Shown here piece by piece: positions 24,883 to 34,183 of a stretch of DNA of 64,000 bases. Made by a program: the position numbers and the translations under genes. Origin of the DNA: Micavibrio_C sp965231165 (GTDB taxonomy: Bacteria; Pseudomonadota; Alphaproteobacteria; Micavibrionales; Micavibrionaceae); assembly GCA_965231165.1 (NCBI GenBank), contig OZ246421.1:2170001-2234000 (forward strand), read 5' to 3'. The notes below the pieces were generated by a model. It saw nothing but the letters and a program-made list of their open reading frames with translations, had not been told where the DNA came from and searched no databases. How positions within the stretch are numbered: the first letter of the stretch is position 1; each line of letters starts with the position of its first letter.

Positions 24883-26874
24883 ATGAGCGGGCACGCCAGT
24901 ATGAAAGCCGAACCAATATCCAGCCAGCCTCTATGGGCGCCTTCGCAGGCGCAGATCGAAAGTACGCAGCTTTTTCATTTTGCCCGTGCGCTGGAAAAAA
25001 AGACGGGCCTGTCTTTCCCTGATTACGATTCACTGTGGCGCTGGTCGGTTGATCATACGGCCCCCTTCTGGGATGCGGTATGGGATTTCACCGGTGTCAT
25101 CGGCGAGAAGGGCGAAGCCCGTATCGACCATGCCGATAGAATGCCGGGCGCGCAATTTTTCCCTGAAGCGCGGATTAACTTTGCCGAAAACCTGTTGCGC
25201 CGTCGCGATAACGGGATTGCCGTTATTTTTCGTGATGAGAAAGGCGATGAGCGTTCTCTGACCTTTGCCGATTTTTATGAGCATGTCAGCCGCTGGGCGC
25301 AGGCCTTGTCGGCTGTCGGTGTTAAAGAGGGCGACCGTGTGGCGGCGTTTATGCCGAATAAACCGGAAACGATTATCGCGATGCTGGCGACGGCCAGCCT
25401 GGGCGCGGTGTGGTCATCGGCCTCGCCTGATTTCGGGACGCAGGGGCTGCTGGATCGTTTCGGCCAGGTGGAGCCGACCGTGTTTGTCGCCGTCGATGGT
25501 TATTATTACAACGGCAAGACGCTTGACTGCCTGCAGAAAGTGCGCGAGGTGCAGCCGCATCTCAAGGGTTTGAAGAAAACGGTGATCGTACCGTTTACCA
25601 ATCCCAAGCCCGATCTTTCCGGCTTGCAAAATACTGTGACCGTTGGCGATTTTATCGCGCCGTTCAAAGCGGGCGATATTGCATTTAACCGCGTGACGTT
25701 TAACCATCCGCTGTTCATCATGTTTTCAAGCGGCACGACAGGTATTCCCAAATGCATCGTGCACGGCCATGGCGGTACGTTGCTGCAGCACTTGAAAGAA
25801 CATCGCCTGCAATGCGATATCCGCAAGGATGACCGCGTGTTTTATTTCACGACCTGTGGCTGGATGATGTGGAACTGGCTTGTCAGTGCGCTGGCCAGCG
25901 AAGCGACCTTGCTGTTGTTTGATGGCTCGCCGTTCTACCCGAACGGGCGTGTGCTGTGGGATTTCACCACCAAGCACCATTGCACCTTGTTTGGCACGGC
26001 GGCCAAGTATATCGACGCGCTGAAGGCCAATAATATCCGCCCTGTCGATCATTATGATCTTTCCGATCTTCGTGCGGTTACCTCAACAGGTTCGCCGTTG
26101 GTGCATGAAAGTTTTGATTTTGTTTATAGCGCGATCAAGAAGGACGTGCATCTGGCTTCGATTTCCGGCGGGACTGATATTGTTTCCTGTTTCGTGCTGG
26201 GCAATCCGATCTCGCCGGTATGGCGCGGAGAGATTCAGGGCGCGGGGCTGGGCATGGCTATCGACGCATTCGACGATGACGGTAAGCCGATTCCGGCGGG
26301 TGCCGGTTCGGGTGAGTTGGTCTGCACCAAACCGTTCCCGTGCATGCCGGTTAAATTCTGGAATGATGAAGACGGTTCCAAATACCACAAGGCCTATTTC
26401 GAACGCTTCGATAATATTTGGTGCCATGGTGATTGGATCGAACGCACGGCGCATGGCGGTTTCGTTATTCATGGCCGTTCGGATGCGACACTGAACCCCG
26501 GGGGTGTGCGCATCGGCACCGCTGAAATTTACCGTCAGGTGGAACAGATCCCCGAAGTATTCGAGTCGATTGCCGTGGGGCAGGACTGGGACAACGATGT
26601 GCGCGTTATTTTGTTCGTGCGCATGAAGGAAGGACAGGCTTTAACCGATGACGTGATGGATCGGATTAGAAAACAAATCCGTATCGGCGCTTCCCCGCGC
26701 CACGTCCCGGCCAAGATCATTCAGGTCAGTGATATTCCCCGCACCAAATCGAACAAGATTGTGGAACTGGCCGTGCGCGAGGTCATTCATGGCCGACCGG
26801 TGAAGAATGTTGAGGCGCTGGCTAATCCGGAAGCTTTGGCGCTTTATCGCGATCTGTCTGAATTGCAGGTGTAG
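24883..26874 (+). CDS. aacS: Acetoacetate-CoA ligase
   Basis: AacS activates acetoacetate with ATP and CoA, for lipid or polyhydroxybutyrate synthesis or ketone-body use. The protein has the adenylate-forming signature FSSGTTGIPKCIVHGHGG, the A5/A7 regions (SISGGTDIVSCF, WCHGDWIERTAHGG), the hinge GRSDATLNPGGVRIGTAEIYR and the catalytic C-terminal Lys in IPRTKSNKIVELAV. The N-terminal LWAPSQAQIESTQLFHFAR is typical of acetoacetyl- rather than acetyl-CoA synthetases. I choose the ATG at 24883 (AGGA 7 nt upstream; 663 residues); ATG 24862 is an alternative. Acetoacetate from the tyrosine-degradation operon at 52.8-57.3 kb could feed it. Confidence 0.93.
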   Translation: MSGHASMKAEPISSQPLWAPSQAQIESTQLFHFARALEKKTGLSFPDYDSLWRWSVDHTAPFWDAVWDFTGVIGEKGEARIDHADRMPGAQFFPEARINFAENLLRRRDNGIAVIFRDEKGDERSLTFADFYEHVSRWAQALSAVGVKEGDRVAAFMPNKPETIIAMLATASLGAVWSSASPDFGTQGLLDRFGQVEPTVFVAVDGYYYNGKTLDCLQKVREVQPHLKGLKKTVIVPFTNPKPDLSGLQNTVTVGDFIAPFKAGDIAFNRVTFNHPLFIMFSSGTTGIPKCIVHGHGGTLLQHLKEHRLQCDIRKDDRVFYFTTCGWMMWNWLVSALASEATLLLFDGSPFYPNGRVLWDFTTKHHCTLFGTAAKYIDALKANNIRPVDHYDLSDLRAVTSTGSPLVHESFDFVYSAIKKDVHLASISGGTDIVSCFVLGNPISPVWRGEIQGAGLGMAIDAFDDDGKPIPAGAGSGELVCTKPFPCMPVKFWNDEDGSKYHKAYFERFDNIWCHGDWIERTAHGGFVIHGRSDATLNPGGVRIGTAEIYRQVEQIPEVFESIAVGQDWDNDVRVILFVRMKEGQALTDDVMDRIRKQIRIGASPRHVPAKIIQVSDIPRTKSNKIVELAVREVIHGRPVKNVEALANPEALALYRDLSELQV

Positions 26875-26880
26875 CGCGAA

Positions 26881-28845
26881 TTATTGCGGCCCGGCGATCA
26901 CATATTGGCGTGTTGAGTCGTTGTGGCTAACGAGGTCAACGGGGGTTGCTGGCTGACGCGCCTCTTTAAAGCCCATATCAGGCGTATTCCCGCCGCAGCC
27001 AATATGAATGGCTTGGGTAATTCCTGCTTTACGGGCTTCTTGCACAAAAATATGGCAGAGCGTCCGGGCTTGTTCTGAGGTCACGTGACCGGAGAGATAT
27101 TCCAACGAATCCAGAACCAGTTCACCCTTTGTGCCGCGCCATGCCCAACTTTGGGCAACAATCTGATCTGTTTTGTTGTCTGTTATCGCATAAAACCCGG
27201 CCTGCGGTGACAGAAAGCCATGCTTTGTGTATTCATCCCCAAAACCTCCAATATGCTGGCAGCAGGCCGTAAAATCACCCAGGGCCAGACCGCGAATATC
27301 GCCATCAGGCAGGCGTAAAAACGTGTAGCCGTCTTTATTGAATGCAGCGCCCTGAATGGTAATGGCAGGAATTGCGCCGCCGGGTTTTTGATTATCGTTT
27401 GCGGCATATTGTTCCTGATACAGCAAGACGGTTTCCAGCGCATCATTAAAATTAGGCTCTGACCAACGAACCTGTCGCGCCATGGCGGCCAGTTCCGGAT
27501 GCTCACGTCCCCGCCAATAGGTCAACTCTGCGATGACATTGCGGGTTTTCGTCAGAGACCAGCACGAATCATCATCGCTGCGGCATGGCTGGCCCAAACG
27601 GTTTGAAAATTTAACCAGCTTGGCCATTTCTGGACCCTGTTGTAAAACCGCATCGCCCCATGCCTTTAAGTCCATCAGGACACCCGGCAGCACCTCCCCC
27701 TCTGGTGGGAAAGTGATTATGTGCAAAATATCATGCAGTGGTTTCTTGCCTGACTGACCCCATTGCTCCAGATAGCGCAGAACCCTGTCTTCTGTGCCAA
27801 AGAGGCGAACTGCATTCGCCGCAAGCGGCACCATTCCAACCAGATGGTCTTCATGGCCGAGCATGAAAGCAACCATAACAATATCACGGGCAGTTTTTGC
27901 ATTAAAATCCAGTGTTGCAAAACACGATGAAAGCTCTACATCTTCCGGCAAATTCAGTTTTTCAGGCGAAAATTCAGGGAAGGCGCTGGTCCACGCTTTG
28001 TACCGCTCTACTATCATTTTATTGTCATCGCTCAAGCCTGAAAGATCCGCCCCTTTTTCCTCCAGAGAGGATGCAATGTTGGGATAATGATACCGAACAG
28101 CCTGATTAAGCTCAGTACTCGTTACTTTAGCCCCATATTCAGCCAGAATGAGCGCTGATGTCTGGAGCCCCAGTGCAACACAATGGCCAAGCAGAGATTG
28201 TGCTGAATTGGCCGAGTGCGCGGAAATAACATCTGGATTCGCGCCATTATCAAGCAAGACACGCATCACATCTGAATGATTATGAAGTGCCGCACCCACC
28301 AGAAGCTCATCATAGCGGTCCTTGGAAAGGCCTTTTTCAATGAGCTGGGACAGGGTATAGGCATCCCCGTATTCTTCTGCGGCTCTCCGCGCAAGGGAGG
28401 AGAGATAAAGATCATCGTATACCCCGCCAGTTACACAATGCGAACTGTTGGCCGGTAACACGTAACGCAATTCATAAACGAGAGGGGATTCTTTTTGTCT
28501 TTTGTTTATGGCTTCCAAACGTGAATGAAGATGAATGCTTTTTACGCTGTCATCAGGATTAAGCACGGCGACAATTTCGGCATAAGATTTTTGTGATTTG
28601 TTTTTTTGAAAACCTTCTAATGCGGCGTACTGGGTTTGCACATGCACCGATCCTTTGCGGGCATGTTCCAGTAAAGCGTCAACCGAAACATCCAGATCGT
28701 TTAAGGCCAGTTTTCGGGCTAGCGGGGGCAGGGCTTTTGCGAGATCAGAAAAATCTGCATCTGGCTGCTCCACGCGCAGCTGATTCAGCGCGGCAAGCGC
28801 GTTGATGACTTCGGGTGCTGGTGGTGCGCGGTCGCGTTTTGGCAT
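26881..28845 (-). CDS. Large protein with ankyrin-like repeats and an unusual C-terminal domain
   Basis: This 654-residue, mostly helical protein is of unknown function. Residues about 160-270 resemble degenerate ankyrin repeats (DELLVGAALHNHSDVMRVLL, LGHCVALGLQTSALILAEYG, NGANPDV). The last 150 residues form a distinct domain: LRLPDGDIRGLALGDFTACC, GFLSPQAGFYAITDN, IVAQSWAWRGTKGELVLDSL. I associate this C-terminal pattern with ankyrin or PcfJ-like proteins from host-associated bacteria such as Legionella, but from memory and with low certainty. There is no signal peptide or membrane segment. It is convergent with aacS, with only 6 bp between stops. A secreted-effector role is possible but unproven. 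Confidence 0.75.
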   Translation of the reverse strand: MPKRDRAPPAPEVINALAALNQLRVEQPDADFSDLAKALPPLARKLALNDLDVSVDALLEHARKGSVHVQTQYAALEGFQKNKSQKSYAEIVAVLNPDDSVKSIHLHSRLEAINKRQKESPLVYELRYVLPANSSHCVTGGVYDDLYLSSLARRAAEEYGDAYTLSQLIEKGLSKDRYDELLVGAALHNHSDVMRVLLDNGANPDVISAHSANSAQSLLGHCVALGLQTSALILAEYGAKVTSTELNQAVRYHYPNIASSLEEKGADLSGLSDDNKMIVERYKAWTSAFPEFSPEKLNLPEDVELSSCFATLDFNAKTARDIVMVAFMLGHEDHLVGMVPLAANAVRLFGTEDRVLRYLEQWGQSGKKPLHDILHIITFPPEGEVLPGVLMDLKAWGDAVLQQGPEMAKLVKFSNRLGQPCRSDDDSCWSLTKTRNVIAELTYWRGREHPELAAMARQVRWSEPNFNDALETVLLYQEQYAANDNQKPGGAIPAITIQGAAFNKDGYTFLRLPDGDIRGLALGDFTACCQHIGGFGDEYTKHGFLSPQAGFYAITDNKTDQIVAQSWAWRGTKGELVLDSLEYLSGHVTSEQARTLCHIFVQEARKAGITQAIHIGCGGNTPDMGFKEARQPATPVDLVSHNDSTRQYVIAGPQ

Positions 28846-28866
28846 GGGTAGCCTTTGAGTGTCCCA

Positions 28867-28895
28867 TTGATCCGAGTTTCTATATTTGCCATAAT
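28867..28895 (+). promoter_or_regulatory. Candidate promoter upstream of the amidotransferase
   Basis: TTGATC (28867-28872) and CATAAT (28890-28895, preceded by TGC) are spaced 17 bp. The site faces the amidotransferase gene at 29024, implying a leader of about 120 nt. It lies directly upstream of the ankyrin-like gene, so that gene's own promoter must overlap it. Confidence 0.4.
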
Positions 28896-29023
28896 ATACA
28901 ATAGACTGTCAAACTTAAATTTTCTGGAAAAGTGAGCTGCTTTTCTTATATATTTCAAAATCTTATAGCTGTTGTGTCTTAAAGGGCACGGGGCTGTCCT
29001 TATTACGGGGGAGGCATTTTCTT

Positions 29024-29743
29024 ATGAAGGTTGTTGCGTTTCGTCATCTGTTTTCCGAAGGTCTGGGGTCGCTGGCGCAAGTGATCGAAAAGGCAGGCGG
29101 CAGTTATCAGTATATCGATACTTACCGCGAGGATTTCGGGGGATTCGATGCGCTTTCGCCGGACCTGCTGATCGTATTGGGTGGGACGCCGGGCGTTTAT
29201 CAGGCGGATGATTACCCTTTTCTGAAAACCGAGATGAAAATGATCGAGCAGCGCCTGGCGGCGGACCTTCCGATCATGGGGATTTGCCTGGGCGCGCAGA
29301 TGATGGCGCATGCGCTGGGTGCGCGTGTGTATCCCGGTGCAAACGGCTCTGAAATCGGATGGGTACGTCTGCAGGTTACGGATGCCGGTAAAGATTCCCC
29401 TGTCCGTCACTTTGATCAGAGCGAAACGCATATGTTGCAGTGGCATGGCGATACGTTCGATCTGCCGGAGGGTGCTGTTTTGCTGGCGTCGAGTGACAAG
29501 TATGAAAATCAGGCTTTCCGCTATGGCCGGAACGCACTGGGCTTGCAGTTTCACTGCGAAGTGACGCCCGGCATGTTGCAGGGCTGGTCGGTTGCCAGTG
29601 CGGGACTGGTGGCGCAGAAGAAACTTGATGTTCACCGTCTGCGCACGGACACCGAAGAATTCGGACCGCATCTGATGGCGCAGACCGAGAAGTTTCTCAC
29701 CGAATGGCTGGCGCAGGCCGGGGTGGTCCCGGTAGAGGCGTGA
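29024..29743 (+). CDS. Class I glutamine amidotransferase-like protein
   Basis: The 239-residue protein resembles stand-alone GMP-synthase-type glutaminases. The nucleophile elbow is MGICLGAQMMAHALG with Cys88, and the catalytic His-Glu is in GLQFHCEVTPGM. Such proteins transfer ammonia from glutamine or act as gamma-glutamyl hydrolases; the acceptor is unknown. Ribosome site GGGGGAGG precedes the ATG. The TrmH-type gene follows 42 bp later in the same direction. Confidence 0.87.
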   Translation: MKVVAFRHLFSEGLGSLAQVIEKAGGSYQYIDTYREDFGGFDALSPDLLIVLGGTPGVYQADDYPFLKTEMKMIEQRLAADLPIMGICLGAQMMAHALGARVYPGANGSEIGWVRLQVTDAGKDSPVRHFDQSETHMLQWHGDTFDLPEGAVLLASSDKYENQAFRYGRNALGLQFHCEVTPGMLQGWSVASAGLVAQKKLDVHRLRTDTEEFGPHLMAQTEKFLTEWLAQAGVVPVEA

Positions 29744-29785
29744 TGAATTTTTGCAATACCAGAGCAAGATAAAAAGGACAGGGTT

Positions 29786-30334
29786 ATGCGCGGCTATTTT
29801 GGCGTGGGCGTCGAGGGGATTAGCAAGGAAGGCAATATCGGCAATCTGCTGCGCTCGACGCATGCTTTTGGCGGCAGTTTCTTTTTCACGATTGCTCCGG
29901 CTGTCGATGTCGATGGCATGCGTATGTCCGATACGTCGGGTGCTTTTGATCATGTGCCTTACCACCAGTACAAGACAGTAGACGATTTGCTGCTGCCTGA
30001 GGGCTGTACGCTGGTCGGGATTGAGCTGACGCCTGATTCCATTGAGCTGCCAAGTTTCCGCCATCCGACACGTGCGGTCTATGTGCTGGGACCGGAAATG
30101 GGCAGCCTGTCTCCGGCGATGACAGAGAAATGCGAATTCGTGGTGAAGATTCCGATGAAATTCTGTGTCAATGTCGGTGTAGCGGGGGCGATCGTGATGT
30201 ATGACCGCCTGATTTCGAACAACCGTTTCCTTGATCGTCCGGTGAAAATGGGCGGCCCTGATATGGGGGCGCTCAGGCCTGTGCCGCAGCACCGTAACAA
30301 ACCCTTCTCCCGCAAGAAGATCAAAGACGCGTAG
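29786..30334 (+). CDS. TrmH-family (SpoU) RNA methyltransferase
   Basis: The 182-residue protein has the three SPOUT motifs: EGNIGNLLRSTHAFG with the catalytic Arg, YVLGPEMGSLS, and the knot segment IPMKFCVNVGVAGAIVMYDR. It lacks the N-terminal RNA-binding domain of full TrmH, so it resembles small alphaproteobacterial SpoU-like enzymes. The target is probably a 2'-O-ribose of tRNA or rRNA; which one cannot be told. AAAGGA lies before the ATG. It probably shares a transcript with the amidotransferase gene. Confidence 0.88.
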   Translation: MRGYFGVGVEGISKEGNIGNLLRSTHAFGGSFFFTIAPAVDVDGMRMSDTSGAFDHVPYHQYKTVDDLLLPEGCTLVGIELTPDSIELPSFRHPTRAVYVLGPEMGSLSPAMTEKCEFVVKIPMKFCVNVGVAGAIVMYDRLISNNRFLDRPVKMGGPDMGALRPVPQHRNKPFSRKKIKDA

Positions 30335-30343
30335 CTTTTCTGG

Positions 30344-30372
30344 TTTGCCGCGCCTGATCTGAGGCGTTATAC
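30344..30372 (+). promoter_or_regulatory. Candidate sigma-70-type promoter for the IalB-like gene
   Basis: TTGCCG (30344-30349) and TATACT (30367-30372) have a 17-bp spacer, 98 bp before the ATG of the IalB-like gene. A long leader would follow. Confidence 0.45.
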
Positions 30373-30470
30373 TGTAAGAAGAACCTCTCCTGCTGTCCGT
30401 CTTTCTGCCGGGCGCTCTTTTTTCTCGTATCTCGTGATTGTTTCCGGTCATCAAGAATAAGGAAAATTTT

Positions 30471-30986
30471 ATGTTAAAGCATGCGCTTGCCCTTATGACT
30501 CTCCTTGCTGTCTTATTGACGGGGGCTGCTGCGCATGCCGCTGATTCCTCCCGCTTGCTGGGTACTTTCGGATCATGGGAAGCGTGGGAGCTGGAGAATG
30601 AGGGCGGTAAGGTTTGTTACATGATGTCAAAGGCGGGAAAGCATAGCGGTGCCTACAAGACCCGGGGCGATATCTATGCGCTGGTCACGCACCGCCCGGC
30701 GGAGGGGTCGAAGAACGTGTTCAGTTATATGGCCGGTTATGAGTATCAGGCCAAGAGCGAGGCGACACTCAAGATCGGTGACAATAAATTCCCGCTTTTT
30801 ACGCAGGGCGAGACTGCCTGGGCGCCGGATGCCGATACCGACAATGCGATTGCCGCAGCGCTGCGCAAAGGTTCGTCCATGATTGTGACGGGTACGTCCT
30901 CGCGCGGGACGGCGACAACTGACACTTTCAGTCTTAAGGGTTCGGGCGGCGCGCACGAGGCCATCAATAAAGCTTGTGGCCTCTAA
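30471..30986 (+). CDS. Invasion-associated locus B (IalB)-like periplasmic protein
   Basis: The 171-residue product has a signal peptide (MLKHALALMTLLAVLLTGAAAHA) and the IalB pattern: FGSWEAWELE, a Cys-Tyr in GKVCYMMSK, YALVTHRP, a GYEY segment, and GSSMIVTGTSSRGTATTDTFSLKG, ending in a Cys. IalB was first described in Bartonella invasion, but homologues occur throughout free-living alphaproteobacteria, where their role is unclear. The ATG at 30471 follows AAGGAA. It is followed by an unknown membrane protein gene 14 bp later, probably in one operon. Confidence 0.85.
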   Translation: MLKHALALMTLLAVLLTGAAAHAADSSRLLGTFGSWEAWELENEGGKVCYMMSKAGKHSGAYKTRGDIYALVTHRPAEGSKNVFSYMAGYEYQAKSEATLKIGDNKFPLFTQGETAWAPDADTDNAIAAALRKGSSMIVTGTSSRGTATTDTFSLKGSGGAHEAINKACGL

Positions 30987-31000
30987 AGGAGCCGGACAAC

Positions 31001-31480
31001 ATGAAGCACATAGAAATTTCGCGTAAGATCAATCTGGGCCGCGCCGTGACGGCGGAGGAGTTGAAAAAGACCCTGATGTCCCGGCTGGAAAATGTGATCG
31101 AGGTGCAGGAAACCAGCGGTAATGCCGAACAGTTCCATGTTTCAGGCAGTACCGGTGCGCCGGTCAGTATGACCCGTTATGCGCAGGTGGATATAGATGC
31201 GACGATTACGACTGATGACAGCCATGCGCGTATCCTCCTGAATGGGTATGTGCGGACGGCGCCGTCGCTGATGATTCTGTACGGGGTTTTGTTTTTTGTT
31301 CTGCTGTGCGTCGGGTTGCTGCCGGGGTTCGTCGATACCAGTATCGACGGTGACGCGGGCGATGCGCTGATTTTCGTGCTGATCGGCATGTTTTTGGTTT
31401 ATGACATTAATCGCCGTCTGGCTGAGCCGCAGGAACAGATCGAATCGATACTGGAATCGATGAACACTTTATATAGCTGA
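31001..31480 (+). CDS. Hypothetical membrane protein with two helices
   Basis: The 159-residue protein starts at 31001 after TAAAGGAG. The first ~85 residues form a soluble alpha/beta domain (MKHIEISRKINLGRAVTAEE, VSMTRYAQVDIDATITTDD). Two hydrophobic helices follow (SLMILYGVLFFVLLCVGLL and ALIFVLIGMFLVY) with a short hairpin between them, then a cytoplasmic tail with EQIESILESMN. The family is not recognised. It is encoded 14 bp after the IalB-like gene. Confidence 0.65.
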   Translation: MKHIEISRKINLGRAVTAEELKKTLMSRLENVIEVQETSGNAEQFHVSGSTGAPVSMTRYAQVDIDATITTDDSHARILLNGYVRTAPSLMILYGVLFFVLLCVGLLPGFVDTSIDGDAGDALIFVLIGMFLVYDINRRLAEPQEQIESILESMNTLYS

Positions 31481-31684
31481 AATCCCGTTATATATTTCAC
31501 ATAACCAAGATATCCTCTGTTAATTCCCTGTCTTATGGTAACTGAAGGTTGCTACCACTGAGGGGGTATGCTACCCATTGAAAATCCCGTGTACAGGTTG
31601 CTGGCAGTCAATGATTCATTAAGAATTGCCGGGACGAGAAAAGACCGGCGCGGGATCTGGTGTAACAAGACAAGCATCTGGTGA

Positions 31685-33244
31685 ATGATTCATCATCGAC
31701 TTTCTCATAAGCCCACAGTCGGCTGGCAGAGCTTGCTAAGCAAACTCAATTCTTACGTTCCTCTGCGTCACCGTGATGTGTTGACGCGTGATGGCCGTTT
31801 GCGCCTGCGTTACCTGCTTTCCGGGACAACGACCTGCCTGCTGTTGTTGACCGGCGCGGGCATTGCCGCCATCAATACGGCCGACATGATCACGTCTTCG
31901 GGCGATGCCCGGATGGAACAATTAGCGTCTCTGGAACCCGCAAGCGGCGACGCACTGGAAGTGATTGACGGCCAGCATGACCCTGTCGCGGTCGAGCGTC
32001 TGGCAGCGGCGCAAAAGCGCATGCAGCGTTACAAGCGCGGTGAAGAAACAGATACCGTGGCGCAAGCTTCCGAGGAATATGCCTCTTTGTCGCAAGGGAC
32101 GCACCGCGCTGCTGACGGCCCGCGTGAAGATGTCGTCAGAATCGGCAAGGGCGATACGCTGGGTGGCTTGCTTCAACGTGCCGGCCTTTCCGGTGTAGAT
32201 GCTCATAATGCTGTCGAAGTGATGAAGAAGCATTACGATCCACGCGCGCTCAAGCCCGGTCAGGTTGTGCACTTACGTTACGATCAGGCCGATCAACTGG
32301 CTTCCCTGCAGATGGATGTCGATGCGGTGCGTAGCGTCAGCCTCCAGCGCACGAATGATGCCGATGGCTTTAAATGCGTGACGCAGGAAAAAGAAATTCT
32401 GAAGAAAGTTGCCGCGCGCCGCACGGAAATTCAGACATCTCTTTATGGCTCAGCCCTCAAGGATGGTTTGCCGCGTTCCGTCGTGGCCGAGGCTATTCGT
32501 GTTTATTCCTATGACGTGGACTTCCAGCGTGATGTGCGCCGTGGCGACAGCCTTGAAGTTCTTTATGAAGATTATGAAACCGAAGACGGGCATCAGGTGA
32601 AGACTGGCGACATATTGATGGCGCGCATCAATGTGGGTGGTGTGGTCAAGACGGCTTACCGTTATGAATCCAAAGATGGCCGCGTTGATTTCTATACTGA
32701 AGACGGCAAAAGCATGCGCAAGGCGATTATGATGACGCCGATTGACGGTGCCCGCATCTCCTCCGGTTTTGGCCGCCGCAAACATCCGGTTCTGGGCTAT
32801 ACCAAAATGCATAAAGGCGTCGATTTCGCGGCCCCAACGGGAACGCCGATTTATGCGGCTGGTGACGGCACGGTTGAAAAGGCCGGACGCTTTAGCTCGT
32901 ATGGCAATTATGTGCGTATCCGCCATGCCGGTGCGACCAAGACCGCCTATGCCCACATGAATCGTTTCGCTAAAGGCATTACGCCGGGTGTGCGCGTGAA
33001 GCAGGGCCAGATCATCGGTTATGTCGGCACCACGGGCCGTTCCACAGGCCCGCATTTGCATTTCGAAGTTCTTGAAGGCGGCGTTCAGGTCAATCCGCGT
33101 AATGTAAAAACGCAGCAGGGCGAAACGCTTAAAGGTTCTGAGCTTGCTATGTTCAAAGACCAGATCCGCAAACTGGACGGCCAATTCGCCAACCTGACGC
33201 GCAGCATGAAAATGGCCAGCGCTTCTCAAGCCGCGGTTAATTAA
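31685..33244 (+). CDS. M23-family peptidoglycan endopeptidase
   Basis: The 519-residue protein has one N-terminal membrane anchor (about 41-62, LLSGTTTCLLLLTGAGIAAI). A LysM/OapA-like domain follows at about 150-200 (VRIGKGDTLGGLLQRAGL). The C-terminal lysostaphin-type zinc peptidase domain (about 355-475) has HKGVDFAAPTGTPIYAAGDG with the first His and Asp, and HLHFEV for HxH. It would cleave peptide bridges in peptidoglycan; the layout matches MepM/YebA-type enzymes. About 200 bp upstream (31481-31684) hold no gene. The ATG at 31685 has an overlapping GTG at 31681 in another frame. Confidence 0.9.
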   Translation: MIHHRLSHKPTVGWQSLLSKLNSYVPLRHRDVLTRDGRLRLRYLLSGTTTCLLLLTGAGIAAINTADMITSSGDARMEQLASLEPASGDALEVIDGQHDPVAVERLAAAQKRMQRYKRGEETDTVAQASEEYASLSQGTHRAADGPREDVVRIGKGDTLGGLLQRAGLSGVDAHNAVEVMKKHYDPRALKPGQVVHLRYDQADQLASLQMDVDAVRSVSLQRTNDADGFKCVTQEKEILKKVAARRTEIQTSLYGSALKDGLPRSVVAEAIRVYSYDVDFQRDVRRGDSLEVLYEDYETEDGHQVKTGDILMARINVGGVVKTAYRYESKDGRVDFYTEDGKSMRKAIMMTPIDGARISSGFGRRKHPVLGYTKMHKGVDFAAPTGTPIYAAGDGTVEKAGRFSSYGNYVRIRHAGATKTAYAHMNRFAKGITPGVRVKQGQIIGYVGTTGRSTGPHLHFEVLEGGVQVNPRNVKTQQGETLKGSELAMFKDQIRKLDGQFANLTRSMKMASASQAAVN

Positions 33245-33245
33245 A

Positions 33246-34178
33246 TCAGTAGCCTTTAACAGGATCAACAAGGCCGGGGGGTATTCCTCCGGCCTCTATT
33301 GTTTCTATGGTCTGACGCAGGGCGAGGGCGCCTGTTGCGGGCATGGTGACGGCAGCGATGTGCGGCGTGACATGAATGCGTGGGTGGCTCCAGAATGGGT
33401 GACCTTCAGGCAGCGGTTCTTTGCGGAACACATCGAGCGCGGCGTGGCTGAGATGGCCGCTATCCAGCAGCGCGATTAAATCCTCATCCACCAATTCTTT
33501 ACCACGGGCCGGATTGATAAGGCAGGCGCCACGGGGTAGCGCGGATAATGTGTCTTTATTCAGCAGATTTTCGGTGTCCGGCGTCAGCGGCAGCAAGCAG
33601 ACGAGTATCTCGCAGCCTTTGAGGAAATCATGCAGCTGGTCGTCACCGTGAAAGCTTTCTACGCCCGGCAGGTTTTTCGCCGAACGGCTCCAGCCGCGCA
33701 ACAGAAAACCGAAGGGCTGTAACAGCGCGATACAGCTTTGTGCAAGATTGCCCAGTCCCAAAAAGCCGATGGTGCGAGCGGCAGCCAGTTTTGGCAGATC
33801 ATGCTGCCAGTTCTGCCGTTCCTGTTCGTGGTGCCAGCGGTCATGGTCGCGGTGGAAACGTAAGACAAAACTGGCGACATATTCGGCCATGCCCTGATTA
33901 AGGCCGGGTTCGATCATGCGCACCAGTTTTGCGCCCGGCGGGAAATCGGGATGACCGACGAAACGATCGATGCCGGTGCTTAAGGGCAGCACCGCTTTCA
34001 GGTTGGGCCAGGCGGTTTTATCACCCTCAAATAATTTCCAGCCGATCAGATATTCAATGTCAGCCGGGTTGCCGGTTGCGGGGGCGATACGGAGATCAAA
34101 TCCGGACAACTCTTTTTTGAGCGCGGGCACCCAGTCGCGTTCGTCGTAATCGAATACCGGGCGGAACAGGATCGCCAT
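33246..34178 (-). CDS. ghrA: Glyoxylate/hydroxypyruvate reductase A-like
   Basis: This is a D-2-hydroxyacid dehydrogenase of 310 residues, the usual GhrA length. The NAD(P)-binding loop is TIGFLGLGNLAQSCIALL, with the phosphate-binding GWSRSAKN suggesting NADPH. The catalytic regions are LLPLTPDTENLL, INPARGKELVDEDL (Arg and Glu) and HVTPHIAAVTMPATG (His). It would reduce glyoxylate or hydroxypyruvate. It is the last gene of the leftward cytochrome oxidase cluster, 5 bp after surf1, and convergent with the M23 gene, with 1 bp between stops. Confidence 0.87.
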   Translation of the reverse strand: MAILFRPVFDYDERDWVPALKKELSGFDLRIAPATGNPADIEYLIGWKLFEGDKTAWPNLKAVLPLSTGIDRFVGHPDFPPGAKLVRMIEPGLNQGMAEYVASFVLRFHRDHDRWHHEQERQNWQHDLPKLAAARTIGFLGLGNLAQSCIALLQPFGFLLRGWSRSAKNLPGVESFHGDDQLHDFLKGCEILVCLLPLTPDTENLLNKDTLSALPRGACLINPARGKELVDEDLIALLDSGHLSHAALDVFRKEPLPEGHPFWSHPRIHVTPHIAAVTMPATGALALRQTIETIEAGGIPPGLVDPVKGY

Positions 34179-34183
34179 GCGGG

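Noticed and set aside
29003..30454. A 483-codon minus-strand frame
   Set aside because: Antisense to the amidotransferase and TrmH genes, which carry intact catalytic motifs.
33271..33297. GC-rich inverted repeat (GGCCGG...CCGGCC) as a terminator for the M23 gene
   Set aside because: It is inside the ghrA coding sequence, has no clean T tract and mismatched arms; too weak to list.
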